Shown: piece after piece, positions 36,521-44,588 of the stretch
Layout: every line of letters starts with the position of its first letter
Position numbering within the stretch: the first letter of the stretch is position 1
From: Bacillota bacterium
GTDB taxonomy: Bacteria; Bacillota_A; Clostridia; Lachnospirales; Lachnospiraceae
Assembly (NCBI GenBank): GCA_023407175.1
Contig: JAEYMU010000052.1
Span: forward strand, 62,001 to 126,000
Direction of reading: 5' to 3'
Length of the DNA stretch: 64,000 nucleotides
The notes under the pieces: generated by a model
What the model was told of the DNA's origin: nothing
Database searches by the model: none
The model's input: the letters and a program-made list of their open reading frames with translations, nothing else
Program-made: the position numbers and the translations under genes

Positions 36521-36825
36521 GGTTACCTCCGCTTCTGTACAGTTTCATAATAACAAACCATATACCAGAATGAAGGATAAGTCAAGCTTTCAGAGCTGAC
36601 TTATTCTTAAAAATATCTTACTTTATTTATATAATCTTAAAAATTGGCGCTGGATGAATATTACGGAATAGTTTTATACGAACAGTGTATAATGTCTTTT
36701 ATAGAAATAAAAAATTCTTTTCAGAATGCTTTAATCGTGATAAAGTACATTTAAAACAGATCAAAAAATAACTTTGAATTATAGCTTGGCAGCAGGAGAA
36801 ATTCAAAGGAGAGGTATGGTATAAT
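36521..36825. other. divergent spacer between pncB and the asparaginase gene
   Basis: 305 AT-rich bases without a gene. It holds an imperfect palindrome AAGTCAAGCT...AGCTGACTT (36579-36602) close to pncB, possibly an operator, and a TATAAT at 36688-36693 that may be the -10 of the asparaginase gene, with no good -35. Confidence 0.4.
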
Positions 36826-37869
36826 ATGAAGCGGATACTGGTGGTATTTACAGGCGGAACGATAGGAAGCAGAATGCAAAATGCGACGATTGATGTTGAT
36901 GAGGCGGCCGGCTATTATCTGGTCAAGGCCTTTCAGGATAAATATGAATACGAGGTGGAATTTGAAACCATCCAGCCGATCAATATTCTAAGCGAAAATG
37001 CCACGCCAGTGCACTGGCAGCTGCTGTATGACGCATTAAGACAGGAAAATCTGGAGGCCTATGACGGGGTTATAATAACACATGGTTCGGATACCCTCTC
37101 CTATACCTGTGCAGCGATAGGTTTTTTGATGTGTCATACCAGGATACCGATTTTGCTGACGGCGAGCAATTATGCGTTGGAATATAAGGAAAGCAATGGA
37201 ATGGATAATTTTTGCAGCTGCGTGGATTTTATCAGTAATTCGCCGGTTCCGGGTGTTTTTGCAATATATCAGAATAATAAGGGAAAGAATATCGTATATC
37301 TTGCTTCGAGAATTATGGAGGCGGATTCCTATACCGACCAATATGCAAGCTTTGGAGGTAAGCATTTCGGTGAAATAAAAAACGGCACTCTGAAGGCTAA
37401 GAAAGGCAAGCTTAATCCGACAGGAAAAAAGCTTTTGGAAAAGCGGGTACCGCTGTTTGATAAGATTGCCTTTACTAATCAGATATTGGCAATCCGCTCC
37501 TATCCGGGGCTTAATTATGAATTTTATGACCTTAAGAATAAGCCGAAGGCAGTACTGCACAGCTTATACCATTCAGCCACCGGCTGTACCGGTTATTCGG
37601 ATTATTCATTAACAGAATTTATAAAGCGGTGCAGTATGGAAGGAATTGATACTTATCTGATCTCCTTCAAAAGTCTTGACAGCGATTTATATAAATCCAG
37701 CCGGGAGCTTCTTGATTATGGTGCCCAGCCCCTGCAAAATATTTCCTTTGAAGCTGCTTACGCAAAGCTTTGTATTGCATATAACCAGACGGCAATGCCT
37801 GCGAAGGAATATGTGGAAAAGGAGCTGTACTTTGAATATTTGCCGGAATTAAAGATTGAAAGGGGATAA
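36826..37869 (+). CDS. L-asparaginase
   Basis: Hydrolyses asparagine to aspartate and ammonia. A 347-residue type-I-like asparaginase: the first catalytic Thr is in VVFTGGTIGSRM (Thr9 or Thr12) and the second motif in IITHGSDTLSY near residue 86-95. There is no signal peptide, so it acts in the cytoplasm. A GGAGAGG ribosome site precedes ATG. The TraX-like gene begins four bases after its stop. Confidence 0.9.
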   Translation: MKRILVVFTGGTIGSRMQNATIDVDEAAGYYLVKAFQDKYEYEVEFETIQPINILSENATPVHWQLLYDALRQENLEAYDGVIITHGSDTLSYTCAAIGFLMCHTRIPILLTASNYALEYKESNGMDNFCSCVDFISNSPVPGVFAIYQNNKGKNIVYLASRIMEADSYTDQYASFGGKHFGEIKNGTLKAKKGKLNPTGKKLLEKRVPLFDKIAFTNQILAIRSYPGLNYEFYDLKNKPKAVLHSLYHSATGCTGYSDYSLTEFIKRCSMEGIDTYLISFKSLDSDLYKSSRELLDYGAQPLQNISFEAAYAKLCIAYNQTAMPAKEYVEKELYFEYLPELKIERG

Positions 37870-37873
37870 TACA

Positions 37874-38890
37874 ATGCCAATGGAAATGCCTGAAAGGCAA
37901 AAAGAGGCCGGGATCAGCGGAAGTACCCTGAAGCTGGTGGCTATTTTTACAATGCTGATCGATCATACGGCGGCAACCGTATTGGATCATATGCTGATTA
38001 AAAAAGGAATCAATGAGCTGGATGCGACGTCCCAGGCCTACCAGCAGTTTTATAACGATTACGGCGGACTGCTTCTTATGGATCAGTTTATGAGGCTGAT
38101 TGGAAGACTTGCCTTTCCGATTTTTTGTTTTTTATTAGTGGAAGGCTTACTACATACCCGTAATAAATGGAAGTATGCCTCCAGGCTTGCAGTTTTTGCA
38201 CTTATATCGGAAATACCCTTTGACCTGGCATTCTATTCAACACCCTTTTACTGGGGTTATCAGAATGTATTCTTTACATTACTGATCGGTTTGCTTGTAT
38301 TGATTGGTTTTGAGACAGTGCAGGAAATACCTGAGGATAGCAAATGGTTTCCGGCTTTGACGGGAGCCGGTGCTGTGGGAGCCGGCCTCATGGGTGCCTA
38401 CTGCATTTATGGGATGACAGGATTAATGAATGAAATTCTGCAGGGAGAAGGCAGCGAAGCGGTAATCGCGATGAATGGGCCTGTGCTGATTATACTGGGT
38501 GTAAATTGCAGCTTAATCGCCCTGTGTATCTGGTATGTTATGAGGAGGACCGGCTCACTTAGGAAGGCTTGTATCAGATATGGGGATTTGGCGATATTTG
38601 TTGCCGGTTTTTTACTGGCACAGGTATTAAAGACAGATTATTCCGGCTTTGGGATACTTACAATTGCAATCATGTACAGGTTTCGCAGGAATCACTGGAA
38701 GGAAATGCTTGGGGGCTGTATTACCCTCACCATTATGTCCCTGGGTGAAATCACGGCATTTTTTGATCTGATTTTGATCCGCTTCTATAACGGAAAACGC
38801 GGGCTGAACCTGAAATATGTATTTTACCTTTTCTATCCGGTTCATTTATTTCTGCTGTATCTGATCTGCTATTTTATGAAGATAATATAG
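37874..38890 (+). CDS. TraX family membrane protein
   Basis: A 338-residue protein with about eight membrane spans that matches the TraX family (LKLVAIFTMLIDHTAA, and RLIGRLAFPIFCFLLVEGLLHT), named after the F-pilin acetylase but widespread in Firmicutes chromosomes with unknown role. ATG 37874 follows AAAGGGG at eight bases; TTG 37856 is an unsupported alternative. No conjugation genes are nearby. Four-base spacing implies co-transcription with the asparaginase. Confidence 0.85.
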   Translation: MPMEMPERQKEAGISGSTLKLVAIFTMLIDHTAATVLDHMLIKKGINELDATSQAYQQFYNDYGGLLLMDQFMRLIGRLAFPIFCFLLVEGLLHTRNKWKYASRLAVFALISEIPFDLAFYSTPFYWGYQNVFFTLLIGLLVLIGFETVQEIPEDSKWFPALTGAGAVGAGLMGAYCIYGMTGLMNEILQGEGSEAVIAMNGPVLIILGVNCSLIALCIWYVMRRTGSLRKACIRYGDLAIFVAGFLLAQVLKTDYSGFGILTIAIMYRFRRNHWKEMLGGCITLTIMSLGEITAFFDLILIRFYNGKRGLNLKYVFYLFYPVHLFLLYLICYFMKII

Positions 38891-39020
38891 GTTATCAGAA
38901 GTTGCTTTTAAACTTCTGATAAAAGGCGCGTTCTTTGTGCCGTGCATCCCGATTATCGAAAGAGATTTTCTTTCGATAATATAGGTTATCAGAAGTGCTT
39001 TGTGCTTTAGATAAATGGAG
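38881..39020. repeat. hairpin cluster and direct repeat after the TraX-like gene
   Basis: TTATCAGAAGTT / AACTTCTGATAA (38892-38922) and ATTATCGAAAGA / TCTTTCGATAAT (38952-38980) are perfect 12-bp stems. ATAGGTTATCAGAAGT occurs at 38887 and again at 38981, 94 bases apart, overlapping the traX stop. Between them AAAGGCGCGTTCTTTGTGCC resembles parts of the other clusters. Confidence 0.75.
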
Positions 39021-39039
39021 GTTTTTGTCGGGTTGGCTA

Positions 39040-39068
39040 TTGACAATCACAATTTTATATACTATGAT
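39040..39068 (+). promoter_or_regulatory. promoter of ileS
   Basis: TTGACA (39040-39045), 17 bases, TATGAT (39063-39068). The start near 39075 would give a leader of about 515 nt that holds the T-box. Confidence 0.8.
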
Positions 39069-39084
39069 AAACAAAAATTGATAA

Positions 39085-39345
39085 AAACAATGACGGAGAG
39101 AGTAGGCATTCGGCAAAAATCGCAGTGAGCCGGGGACAGTGAAAGCCCGGTATGAGTAGCGGATGAATGAAAATCACTCCATAGTTGCAAAACCCAAAGG
39201 CGTGGTAAATACCAGCCAAGTAGGTTAAGCCGGTATCTACCGTTATATGGATAATGTATGAATGCCCAGGTGGCAGAGTACGTGAAACAGGTGGTTTAAT
39301 GAAAGCATATGCTCTCATCCTATTTCGGATGGGAGCTTTTTTACT
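39085..39345 (+). promoter_or_regulatory. T-box riboswitch, isoleucine specifier
   Basis: Begins with ATGACGGAGAGAGTAGGC, a usual T-box stem I start, then GAGCCGGGGACAGTGAAAGC and the specifier region GAATGAAAATCACTCC, where ATC (39173-39175) is an isoleucine codon. The T-box segment is ACAGGTGGTTTAATG (39286-39300), divergent from the common AGGGTGGNACCGCG. The terminator GCTCTCATCC / GGATGGGAGC with six T (39311-39342) follows. Uncharged tRNA-Ile would favour readthrough into ileS. Confidence 0.88.
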
Positions 39346-39466
39346 TTATAGGAAATTGCGCCCTATAAAGTAAAAAGCCCTCCGGGCAGGATGCGCACTC
39401 GCGCGTTAGGTTGTATGTCAGCTTTGCTGACCGCGCTCGGCGCGAGAGTTTGCCAAGGCAAACTCT
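39341..39466 (+). repeat. string of short hairpins between the T-box and ileS
   Basis: Stems: TTACTTTATAGG / CCTATAAAGTAA (39341-39373), GCCC-TCC-GGGC (39377-39387), GCGC-ACTC-GCGC (39393-39404), GTCAGC-TTT-GCTGAC (39417-39431), CGCGC-TCG-GCGCG (39432-39444) and AGAGTTTGCC-AA-GGCAAACTCT (39445-39466). GATGCGCACTC at 39390-39400 is shared with the spoIIR/ispE cluster. All loops are 2-9 bases; none carries a T run. Confidence 0.8.
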
Positions 39467-39477
39467 TTGTTCATTTA

Positions 39478-39589
39478 AAGGAGGAAAATCCTCCTGGCAT
39501 AGGTTATGAAACGGATATACATTTTGAAGGAGGAAAATCCTCCTGGCATAGGTTATGAAAACGGATATATATTTTGAAGGAGGATTAAC
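39478..39589 (+). repeat. tandem repeat of ribosome-site hairpins before ileS
   Basis: Units start at 39478 and 39527, with a third partial unit at 39577 (periods 49 and 50). Each unit begins AAGGAGGAAAATCCTCCTGG and continues ATAGGTTATGAAA...CGGATATA.ATTTTG. The last one becomes the real ribosome site AAGGAGGATTAAC before ATG 39590. AATCCTCC in each full unit can pair with GGAGGATT of the last. Confidence 0.85.
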
Positions 39590-42500
39590 ATGTACGATAA
39601 GGTGTCTACGGATTTAAACTTTGTCGAGAGAGAGAAGAAGGTTTTAAAATTCTGGCAGGATAACGGTATTTTCGAGGAAAGCATTAAGGAGCGCAGGGAG
39701 GGAGAGACCTATACCTTTTATGACGGTCCCCCCACAGCCAATGGTAAGCCGCACATCGGCCATGTGCTAACAAGAGTTATTAAGGACATGATTCCGAGAT
39801 ACAGGACTATGAAGGGTTATAAGGTTCTTCGTAAGGCCGGCTGGGATACCCATGGATTGCCGGTGGAGCTTGAAGTAGAGAAGAAGCTGGGTATCGACGG
39901 CAAGGAGCAGATTGAGCAGTATGGTCTGGAGCCATTTTTGCAGGAATGTAAGGAAAGCGTATGGAAGTATAAGGGCATGTGGGAGGAATTCTCCGGAATT
40001 GTAGGCTTTTGGGCCGATATGGACAATCCCTATGTAACCTATCATAATGATTATATTGAATCCGAATGGTGGTCCCTGAAGCAGATTTGGGAGAAGGGGC
40101 TTCTTTATAAGGGCTTTAAGATTGTACCCTATTGTCCAAGGTGCGGAACCCCCCTGTCCAGCCATGAGGTTGCCCAGGGCTATAAAGACGTTAAGGAAAA
40201 GTCTGTAATCGCCAAATTCAAGGTAAAGGGAACAGAAAAGGAGTTTATTCTGGCCTGGACCACAACCCCCTGGACACTTCCCTCCAACGTGGCACTCTGC
40301 GTTAATCCGGTTGAGACCTATGTTAAGGTGAAGGTATTGGTAGATGCCAAAGGAAATGTATTAAAGAAGGAAGCAGGCTGCTCCTGCGGACACGACCATG
40401 GTCATGACCATGAACCCCAGGTAGCGGCAGGTGAGGAGTATTACATCCTGGCAGAAGCACTTCTTGGCGTGCTCGAGGGTGGTTATGAGGTCGTAGAGAC
40501 CTATGTCGGCAAGGATTTGGAGTATAAGGAATATGAGCCGTTATTCGACTATGTCAAGGTGGATAAAAAGGCATACTATGTAACCTGTGATAATTATGTA
40601 ACCTTGAGCGACGGTACCGGTGTGGTTCATATCGCGCCCGCCTTTGGTGAGGATGATAACCGTATCGGAAAGATATATGACCTGCCCTTTGTCCAGCTGA
40701 TTGACGGTAAGGGAGAATTCAAGCCCGAGGCAACCGACTTCGCAGGAGTATTTTGCAAGAAGGCGGATGAACTGGTGATGAAAATGCTGGCACAGAAAGG
40801 CCTGCTTTTCAAAATACTGAAATTTGAACACAGCTATCCCTTCTGCTGGCGCTGTGATACACCGTTGATTTACTATGCAAGAGAATCCTGGTTTATTAAA
40901 ATGACGGCTGTCAAAGACCAACTGATTGCCAATAACAATACCATTAACTGGATGCCGGAGAGCATCGGCCAGGGACGCTTCGGCGACTGGTTAAAGAATG
41001 TGCAGGACTGGGGACTTTCCCGTGACCGCTACTGGGGAACCCCTCTTCCGGTATGGGAATGTGAGGATGGGCACCGCCATTGCATCGGAAGCATCGAGGA
41101 GCTGAAATCCATGTCCGATAATTGCCCGGACAATATTGAGCTTCACAGGCCCTTCATCGATGCGGTCACCATCAAATGCCCGGAATGCGGTAAAACCATG
41201 ACCAGAGTAAAGCCTGTAATCGACTGCTGGTATGATTCCGGTTCCATGCCCTTTGCACAGTGGCACTATCCCTTTGAGAATAAAGAAATCTTTGCAGATA
41301 ATTTCCCTGCTGACTTTATCAGCGAGGCGGTGGATCAGACCAGAGGGTGGTTTTACTCCCTGCTGGCCATCTCAACACTGATCTTTGATAAGGCTCCTTT
41401 TAAGAATGTTATTGTACTGGGACATGTCCAGGATGAAAACGGGCAGAAGATGTCCAAATCCAAGGGAAATGCAGTAGATCCGATGGATGCTCTGGCGCAG
41501 CACGGTGCAGATGCAATCCGCTGGTATTTCTATATTAATTCAGCCCTCTGGCTGCCAAACCGTTTCCATCACGGCGCCGTAACCGAGGGCCAGAGAAAAT
41601 TCATGGGAACCCTGTGGAATACCTATGCTTTCTTTGTACTTTATGCAAATATTGATAATTTTGATGCCACGAAATACACACTGGAATATGATAAGCTACC
41701 GGTGATGGATAAATGGCTGCTGTCCAAATTGAACACATTGACGAAGCAGACCGATGAGCATCTGGATCACTACCGTATTACCGAAGGGGCAAGAGGCCTG
41801 GCGGACTTTGTAGATGAGCTTTCCAACTGGTATGTAAGAAGAAGCCGTGAGCGTTTCTGGGCTAAGGAAATGCCCCAGGATAAGATTAACGCTTATATGA
41901 CTCTGTATACGGCACTTGTGACACTGTCCAAGCTGTCCGCCCCGTTCATTCCCTTTATGACGGAGGATATCTATCAGAATCTGGTGGTGAAGCTGGATAA
42001 AAATGCTCCGAAGAGCATCCATCTTTGTGATTATCCTTCCTATAACGAGGCATGGATTGATACCCAGCTGGAGGCTGATATGGAAGAAGTGCTTGAGGTG
42101 GTTGTTCTTGGCCGGGCTTGCAGAAATGCGGCCAATATCAAGAACCGTCAGCCAATCGGCAGGATGTATGTAAAGGCAGAATCGGAGCTTTCCGCTTTCT
42201 ATAAGGAGATTATCGCAGAGGAGCTGAATGTAAAGGCGGTCGTATTTACAGACGATGTCAGAGATTTCACCTCTTATAATTTCAAGCCCCAGTTAAAGAC
42301 CCTGGGACCGAAGTTTGGTAAGCAGATCGGGCAGGTACGCACCATACTTTCTCAGCTGGATGGCAATGCTGCAATGGATGAAATCAATGCTACCGGACAG
42401 CTTAAGATTGATTTAGACGGAGCGGAAGCGATACTTGACAAGGAGGACCTGCTGATTGAGGCAGCCCAGACCGAAGGCTTTGTATCCGACTCCGACCACG

Positions 42501-42796
42501 GAATAACCGTGGTATTGGACACCAACCTGAGCGAGGCTCTGATTGAAGAGGGTTACGTAAGAGAAATTATAAGTAAGATTCAGACCATGCGTAAGGAAGC
42601 TGATTTTGAGGTTATGGATAAAATCCGTGTATTCCAGAGCGGCAACGACAAGATTAAGGAAATCCTTCTTCGCAATGCCGAAGAAATTAAAGCCGAGGTG
42701 CTTGCCAAAGAGCTGCTCCTTGATGAAGCAAGGGGCTATACAAAGGCCTGGAACTTAAATGGCGAGGAAGTTACCCTTGGTGTTGAGAAATTATAA
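39590..42796 (+). CDS. ileS: isoleucyl-tRNA synthetase
   Basis: Charges tRNA-Ile. At 1068 residues it is full length, of the type carrying the longer eukaryal-like C terminus. Motifs: PTANGKPHIGH near residues 47-57, KMSKSKGN near 620, and a CP1 editing domain (about 190-390). A Cys/His-rich insertion, GCSCGHDHGHDHEP, lies inside that domain at about residues 263-276. Zinc-type CxxC pairs also occur (CPRCG, CPECG). Expression is controlled by the upstream T-box and possibly by the repeat ribosome-site hairpins. Start ATG 39590 has AAGGAGG. Confidence 0.97.
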   Translation: MYDKVSTDLNFVEREKKVLKFWQDNGIFEESIKERREGETYTFYDGPPTANGKPHIGHVLTRVIKDMIPRYRTMKGYKVLRKAGWDTHGLPVELEVEKKLGIDGKEQIEQYGLEPFLQECKESVWKYKGMWEEFSGIVGFWADMDNPYVTYHNDYIESEWWSLKQIWEKGLLYKGFKIVPYCPRCGTPLSSHEVAQGYKDVKEKSVIAKFKVKGTEKEFILAWTTTPWTLPSNVALCVNPVETYVKVKVLVDAKGNVLKKEAGCSCGHDHGHDHEPQVAAGEEYYILAEALLGVLEGGYEVVETYVGKDLEYKEYEPLFDYVKVDKKAYYVTCDNYVTLSDGTGVVHIAPAFGEDDNRIGKIYDLPFVQLIDGKGEFKPEATDFAGVFCKKADELVMKMLAQKGLLFKILKFEHSYPFCWRCDTPLIYYARESWFIKMTAVKDQLIANNNTINWMPESIGQGRFGDWLKNVQDWGLSRDRYWGTPLPVWECEDGHRHCIGSIEELKSMSDNCPDNIELHRPFIDAVTIKCPECGKTMTRVKPVIDCWYDSGSMPFAQWHYPFENKEIFADNFPADFISEAVDQTRGWFYSLLAISTLIFDKAPFKNVIVLGHVQDENGQKMSKSKGNAVDPMDALAQHGADAIRWYFYINSALWLPNRFHHGAVTEGQRKFMGTLWNTYAFFVLYANIDNFDATKYTLEYDKLPVMDKWLLSKLNTLTKQTDEHLDHYRITEGARGLADFVDELSNWYVRRSRERFWAKEMPQDKINAYMTLYTALVTLSKLSAPFIPFMTEDIYQNLVVKLDKNAPKSIHLCDYPSYNEAWIDTQLEADMEEVLEVVVLGRACRNAANIKNRQPIGRMYVKAESELSAFYKEIIAEELNVKAVVFTDDVRDFTSYNFKPQLKTLGPKFGKQIGQVRTILSQLDGNAAMDEINATGQLKIDLDGAEAILDKEDLLIEAAQTEGFVSDSDHGITVVLDTNLSEALIEEGYVREIISKIQTMRKEADFEVMDKIRVFQSGNDKIKEILLRNAEEIKAEVLAKELLLDEARGYTKAWNLNGEEVTLGVEKL

Positions 42797-42830
42797 AAAC
42801 CCCCGGGGTCTGTTTGAATTATATACCTAT

Positions 42831-42934
42831 AAAATATGCGCTGCAATTCCGCTGATAACGTTCCGGTGCTGCCTTAAATAAATCTAAGCAAGGCAGCACT
42901 ATCTGATCAGAAACGGAATTTTGGCGCATATTTT
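42831..42934. terminator. large bidirectional hairpin between ileS and the transcarbamylase gene
   Basis: An outer 21-base arm (AAAATATGCGCTGCAATTCC..., 42831-42851) pairs with 42914-42934 with a few mismatches, and an inner perfect stem GTGCTGCCTT / AAGGCAGCAC (42866-42899) sits between. TTTTT follows on +; the - strand exit is TTTTATAGG. Longer and more complex than a usual terminator. Confidence 0.65.
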
Positions 42935-42974
42935 TGATTACAAAACCCTTGTTATAAGGCCGGACGAAACGGCT

Positions 42975-43883
42975 TCAAGACACTTTACTTAGCAGCATTT
43001 CTGCAATGGCATTCTGGGTATGCAAAAGGTTCTCCTTTGCTTTGAAATTCATACACTTTTCAGAATCCATGGCATCCGGGGAGACCTCTTGACCTCTTGT
43101 TACCGGGGGACAGGGAAGAAAAAGAGCGGATGAATGCAGCTGCAATAAATGGCTTCCGGTAATCTGATAGGGTAGAAATAAAGCCCGTATGTTCTCCTGG
43201 TCTGTTTCATTATCCGCCTTTGGCCAGCAATCGGTATAAATTAAATCGGCAGCTGTAATATTTTCCTCTAACATATGACTGACTGTGATGGAACCCTTAG
43301 CCTCTGTATTCAGTGATTTCAACAATTCATCTCCGGCCTCGTAGCCTTCTGGTGCAATCTGTATTATATGGATGGGAAATCTGACTGCGGCCTCAAACCA
43401 ACTTCTGCACAGATTGGTAACCTCGCCTACAAATACGACCTTAAGCTCATCCAAAGAACCGCGATGCTGCCGGATATATTGCAGGTCGCCCATAATCTCG
43501 CAGGGATGGCCGAAATCTGTTCTTGCATTAATGACGGGTATCGGGGAGCTTCCGGCCAGATATAATAAATCTTCATGCCGCTTAGCCCGTATAACCAGAA
43601 GGGAATACCAATTGCCAAGGAATGGAGCGATATCCTCAAGAGGCTCATTCCTACCTAATTCGCCTGGAATATAGGAGACTGAGGCCCCCATTGATCTTAA
43701 ACCAATCTCAAAGGCCAGGCGGTTTCGAAAACCATTACCATAAAACCAAAGGCCGACCTGCCTGTTCTTAAGGCTGTCAGGCATCCGGTTCTCTCTCCAG
43801 GCCCTTGCAAGATAATCTGCCCGGTCCATAATTTTGTATAAATCTGCTGTAGAATAGTCTAATAATGAAATAAAATGCTTCAA
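42975..43883 (-). CDS. divergent aspartate/ornithine carbamoyltransferase-family protein
   Basis: A 302-residue protein of the transcarbamylase fold, with both halves present. The carbamoyl-phosphate motif, normally FxxxSTRTR, reads FYGNGFRNR here (residues 47-55): both Arg remain but Ser and both Thr are replaced. HPxQ is HPCE (residues 126-129), and the ornithine-binding HCLP is LPCPPVTRGQEVS. The start is TTG 43883, seven bases after GGAGGG. It is a single gene with no arginine, pyrimidine or deiminase partners. It may act on another carbamoyl-type substrate or be inactive; it should not be named argF. Confidence 0.8.
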   Translation of the reverse strand: MKHFISLLDYSTADLYKIMDRADYLARAWRENRMPDSLKNRQVGLWFYGNGFRNRLAFEIGLRSMGASVSYIPGELGRNEPLEDIAPFLGNWYSLLVIRAKRHEDLLYLAGSSPIPVINARTDFGHPCEIMGDLQYIRQHRGSLDELKVVFVGEVTNLCRSWFEAAVRFPIHIIQIAPEGYEAGDELLKSLNTEAKGSITVSHMLEENITAADLIYTDCWPKADNETDQENIRALFLPYQITGSHLLQLHSSALFLPCPPVTRGQEVSPDAMDSEKCMNFKAKENLLHTQNAIAEMLLSKVS

Positions 43884-44023
43884 GATACTTCCCTCCTGCC
43901 AAGATAATCTATTTTTTTAATGATTTTAAGTTCTGCGATGATAGCTCTGATCTGGCTTGGTGTAATAATTATAATGCATAATGTATAAATATACAAGCGA
44001 TGTCGCTGTTTTGCTCTTATTCC

Positions 44024-44052
44024 TTTACATTACCTTGGGGTTATATTATAAT
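44024..44052 (+). promoter_or_regulatory. promoter of pstA
   Basis: TTTACA (44024-44029), 17 bases, TATAAT (44047-44052). It lies in the divergent spacer opposite the transcarbamylase gene. Confidence 0.65.
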
Positions 44053-44109
44053 AATAAACACAGAGTAACTGTTGTAAACTATGATAAACCTTTAAGGGGG
44101 TGGCAATTC

Positions 44110-44427
44110 ATGAAGCTGATTTATGTGATTGTCCGTAATGCGGACAGCGGATATGTGACAGAGGCACTGAATAAGAACGGCTATTATGTAACTAAGCTGG
44201 CATCAACCGGAGGCTTTCTGCGGGAAGGCAATACAACACTTATGATAGGAACGGATGCGGACAAGGTAGACCATGTCATTGATCTTGTAAAGAAGGAATG
44301 CGGGCCGAGGCGCCAGATTATCACCAATTCCATCGGGGTACCGGAATATGCCTCCATGAATGTGGCGGTTAATGTCGGAGGAGCCACAATATTCGTCATG
44401 GATGTAGACCGGTTTGAAAAGATATAA
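44110..44427 (+). CDS. pstA: cyclic-di-AMP receptor, PstA/DarA family
   Basis: A 105-residue PII-like trimeric protein that binds c-di-AMP in Firmicutes. The family signature KLASTGGFLREGNTTLMIG lies at about residues 28-46, and the C-terminal GGATIFVMDVDRFEKI is typical. ATG 44110 follows AAGGGGGTGG; the upstream in-frame extension from 43981 crosses the promoter and is not coding. Its downstream partner is unknown in most species. Confidence 0.9.
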   Translation: MKLIYVIVRNADSGYVTEALNKNGYYVTKLASTGGFLREGNTTLMIGTDADKVDHVIDLVKKECGPRRQIITNSIGVPEYASMNVAVNVGGATIFVMDVDRFEKI

Positions 44428-44490
44428 CGGATAAGGCAGGATGAAATTGATAATACTTTTATATCATGAAATATTTGTGAAATATTGTTT

Positions 44491-44519
44491 TTGACTTTTC
44501 TTTTCTTCTAAAATATGAT
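44491..44519 (+). promoter_or_regulatory. promoter of the trigger-factor-like lipoprotein gene
   Basis: TTGACT (44491-44496), 17 bases, TATGAT (44514-44519). Confidence 0.6.
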
Positions 44520-44588
44520 ATAAAGAAATAAGCATGTTAATAATTTGGTCAAGCTGTGCCTTGCCAAAGAAGTGGAAAGGATAGTAGA

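Noticed and set aside
37874..38890. TraX-like gene as a sign of a conjugative element
   Set aside because: No other transfer genes nearby; TraX homologues are common chromosomal genes in Firmicutes.
38846..39318. Overlapping - strand frames between the TraX-like gene and ileS
   Set aside because: They run antisense through hairpins and the T-box riboswitch, which explain the sequence better.
39478..39589. CRISPR-like array before ileS
   Set aside because: Repeats are tandem with no unique spacers, and no cas genes are present.
43981..44109. N-terminal extension of PstA
   Set aside because: It crosses the promoter; the family begins at ATG 44110 after AAGGGGGTGG.
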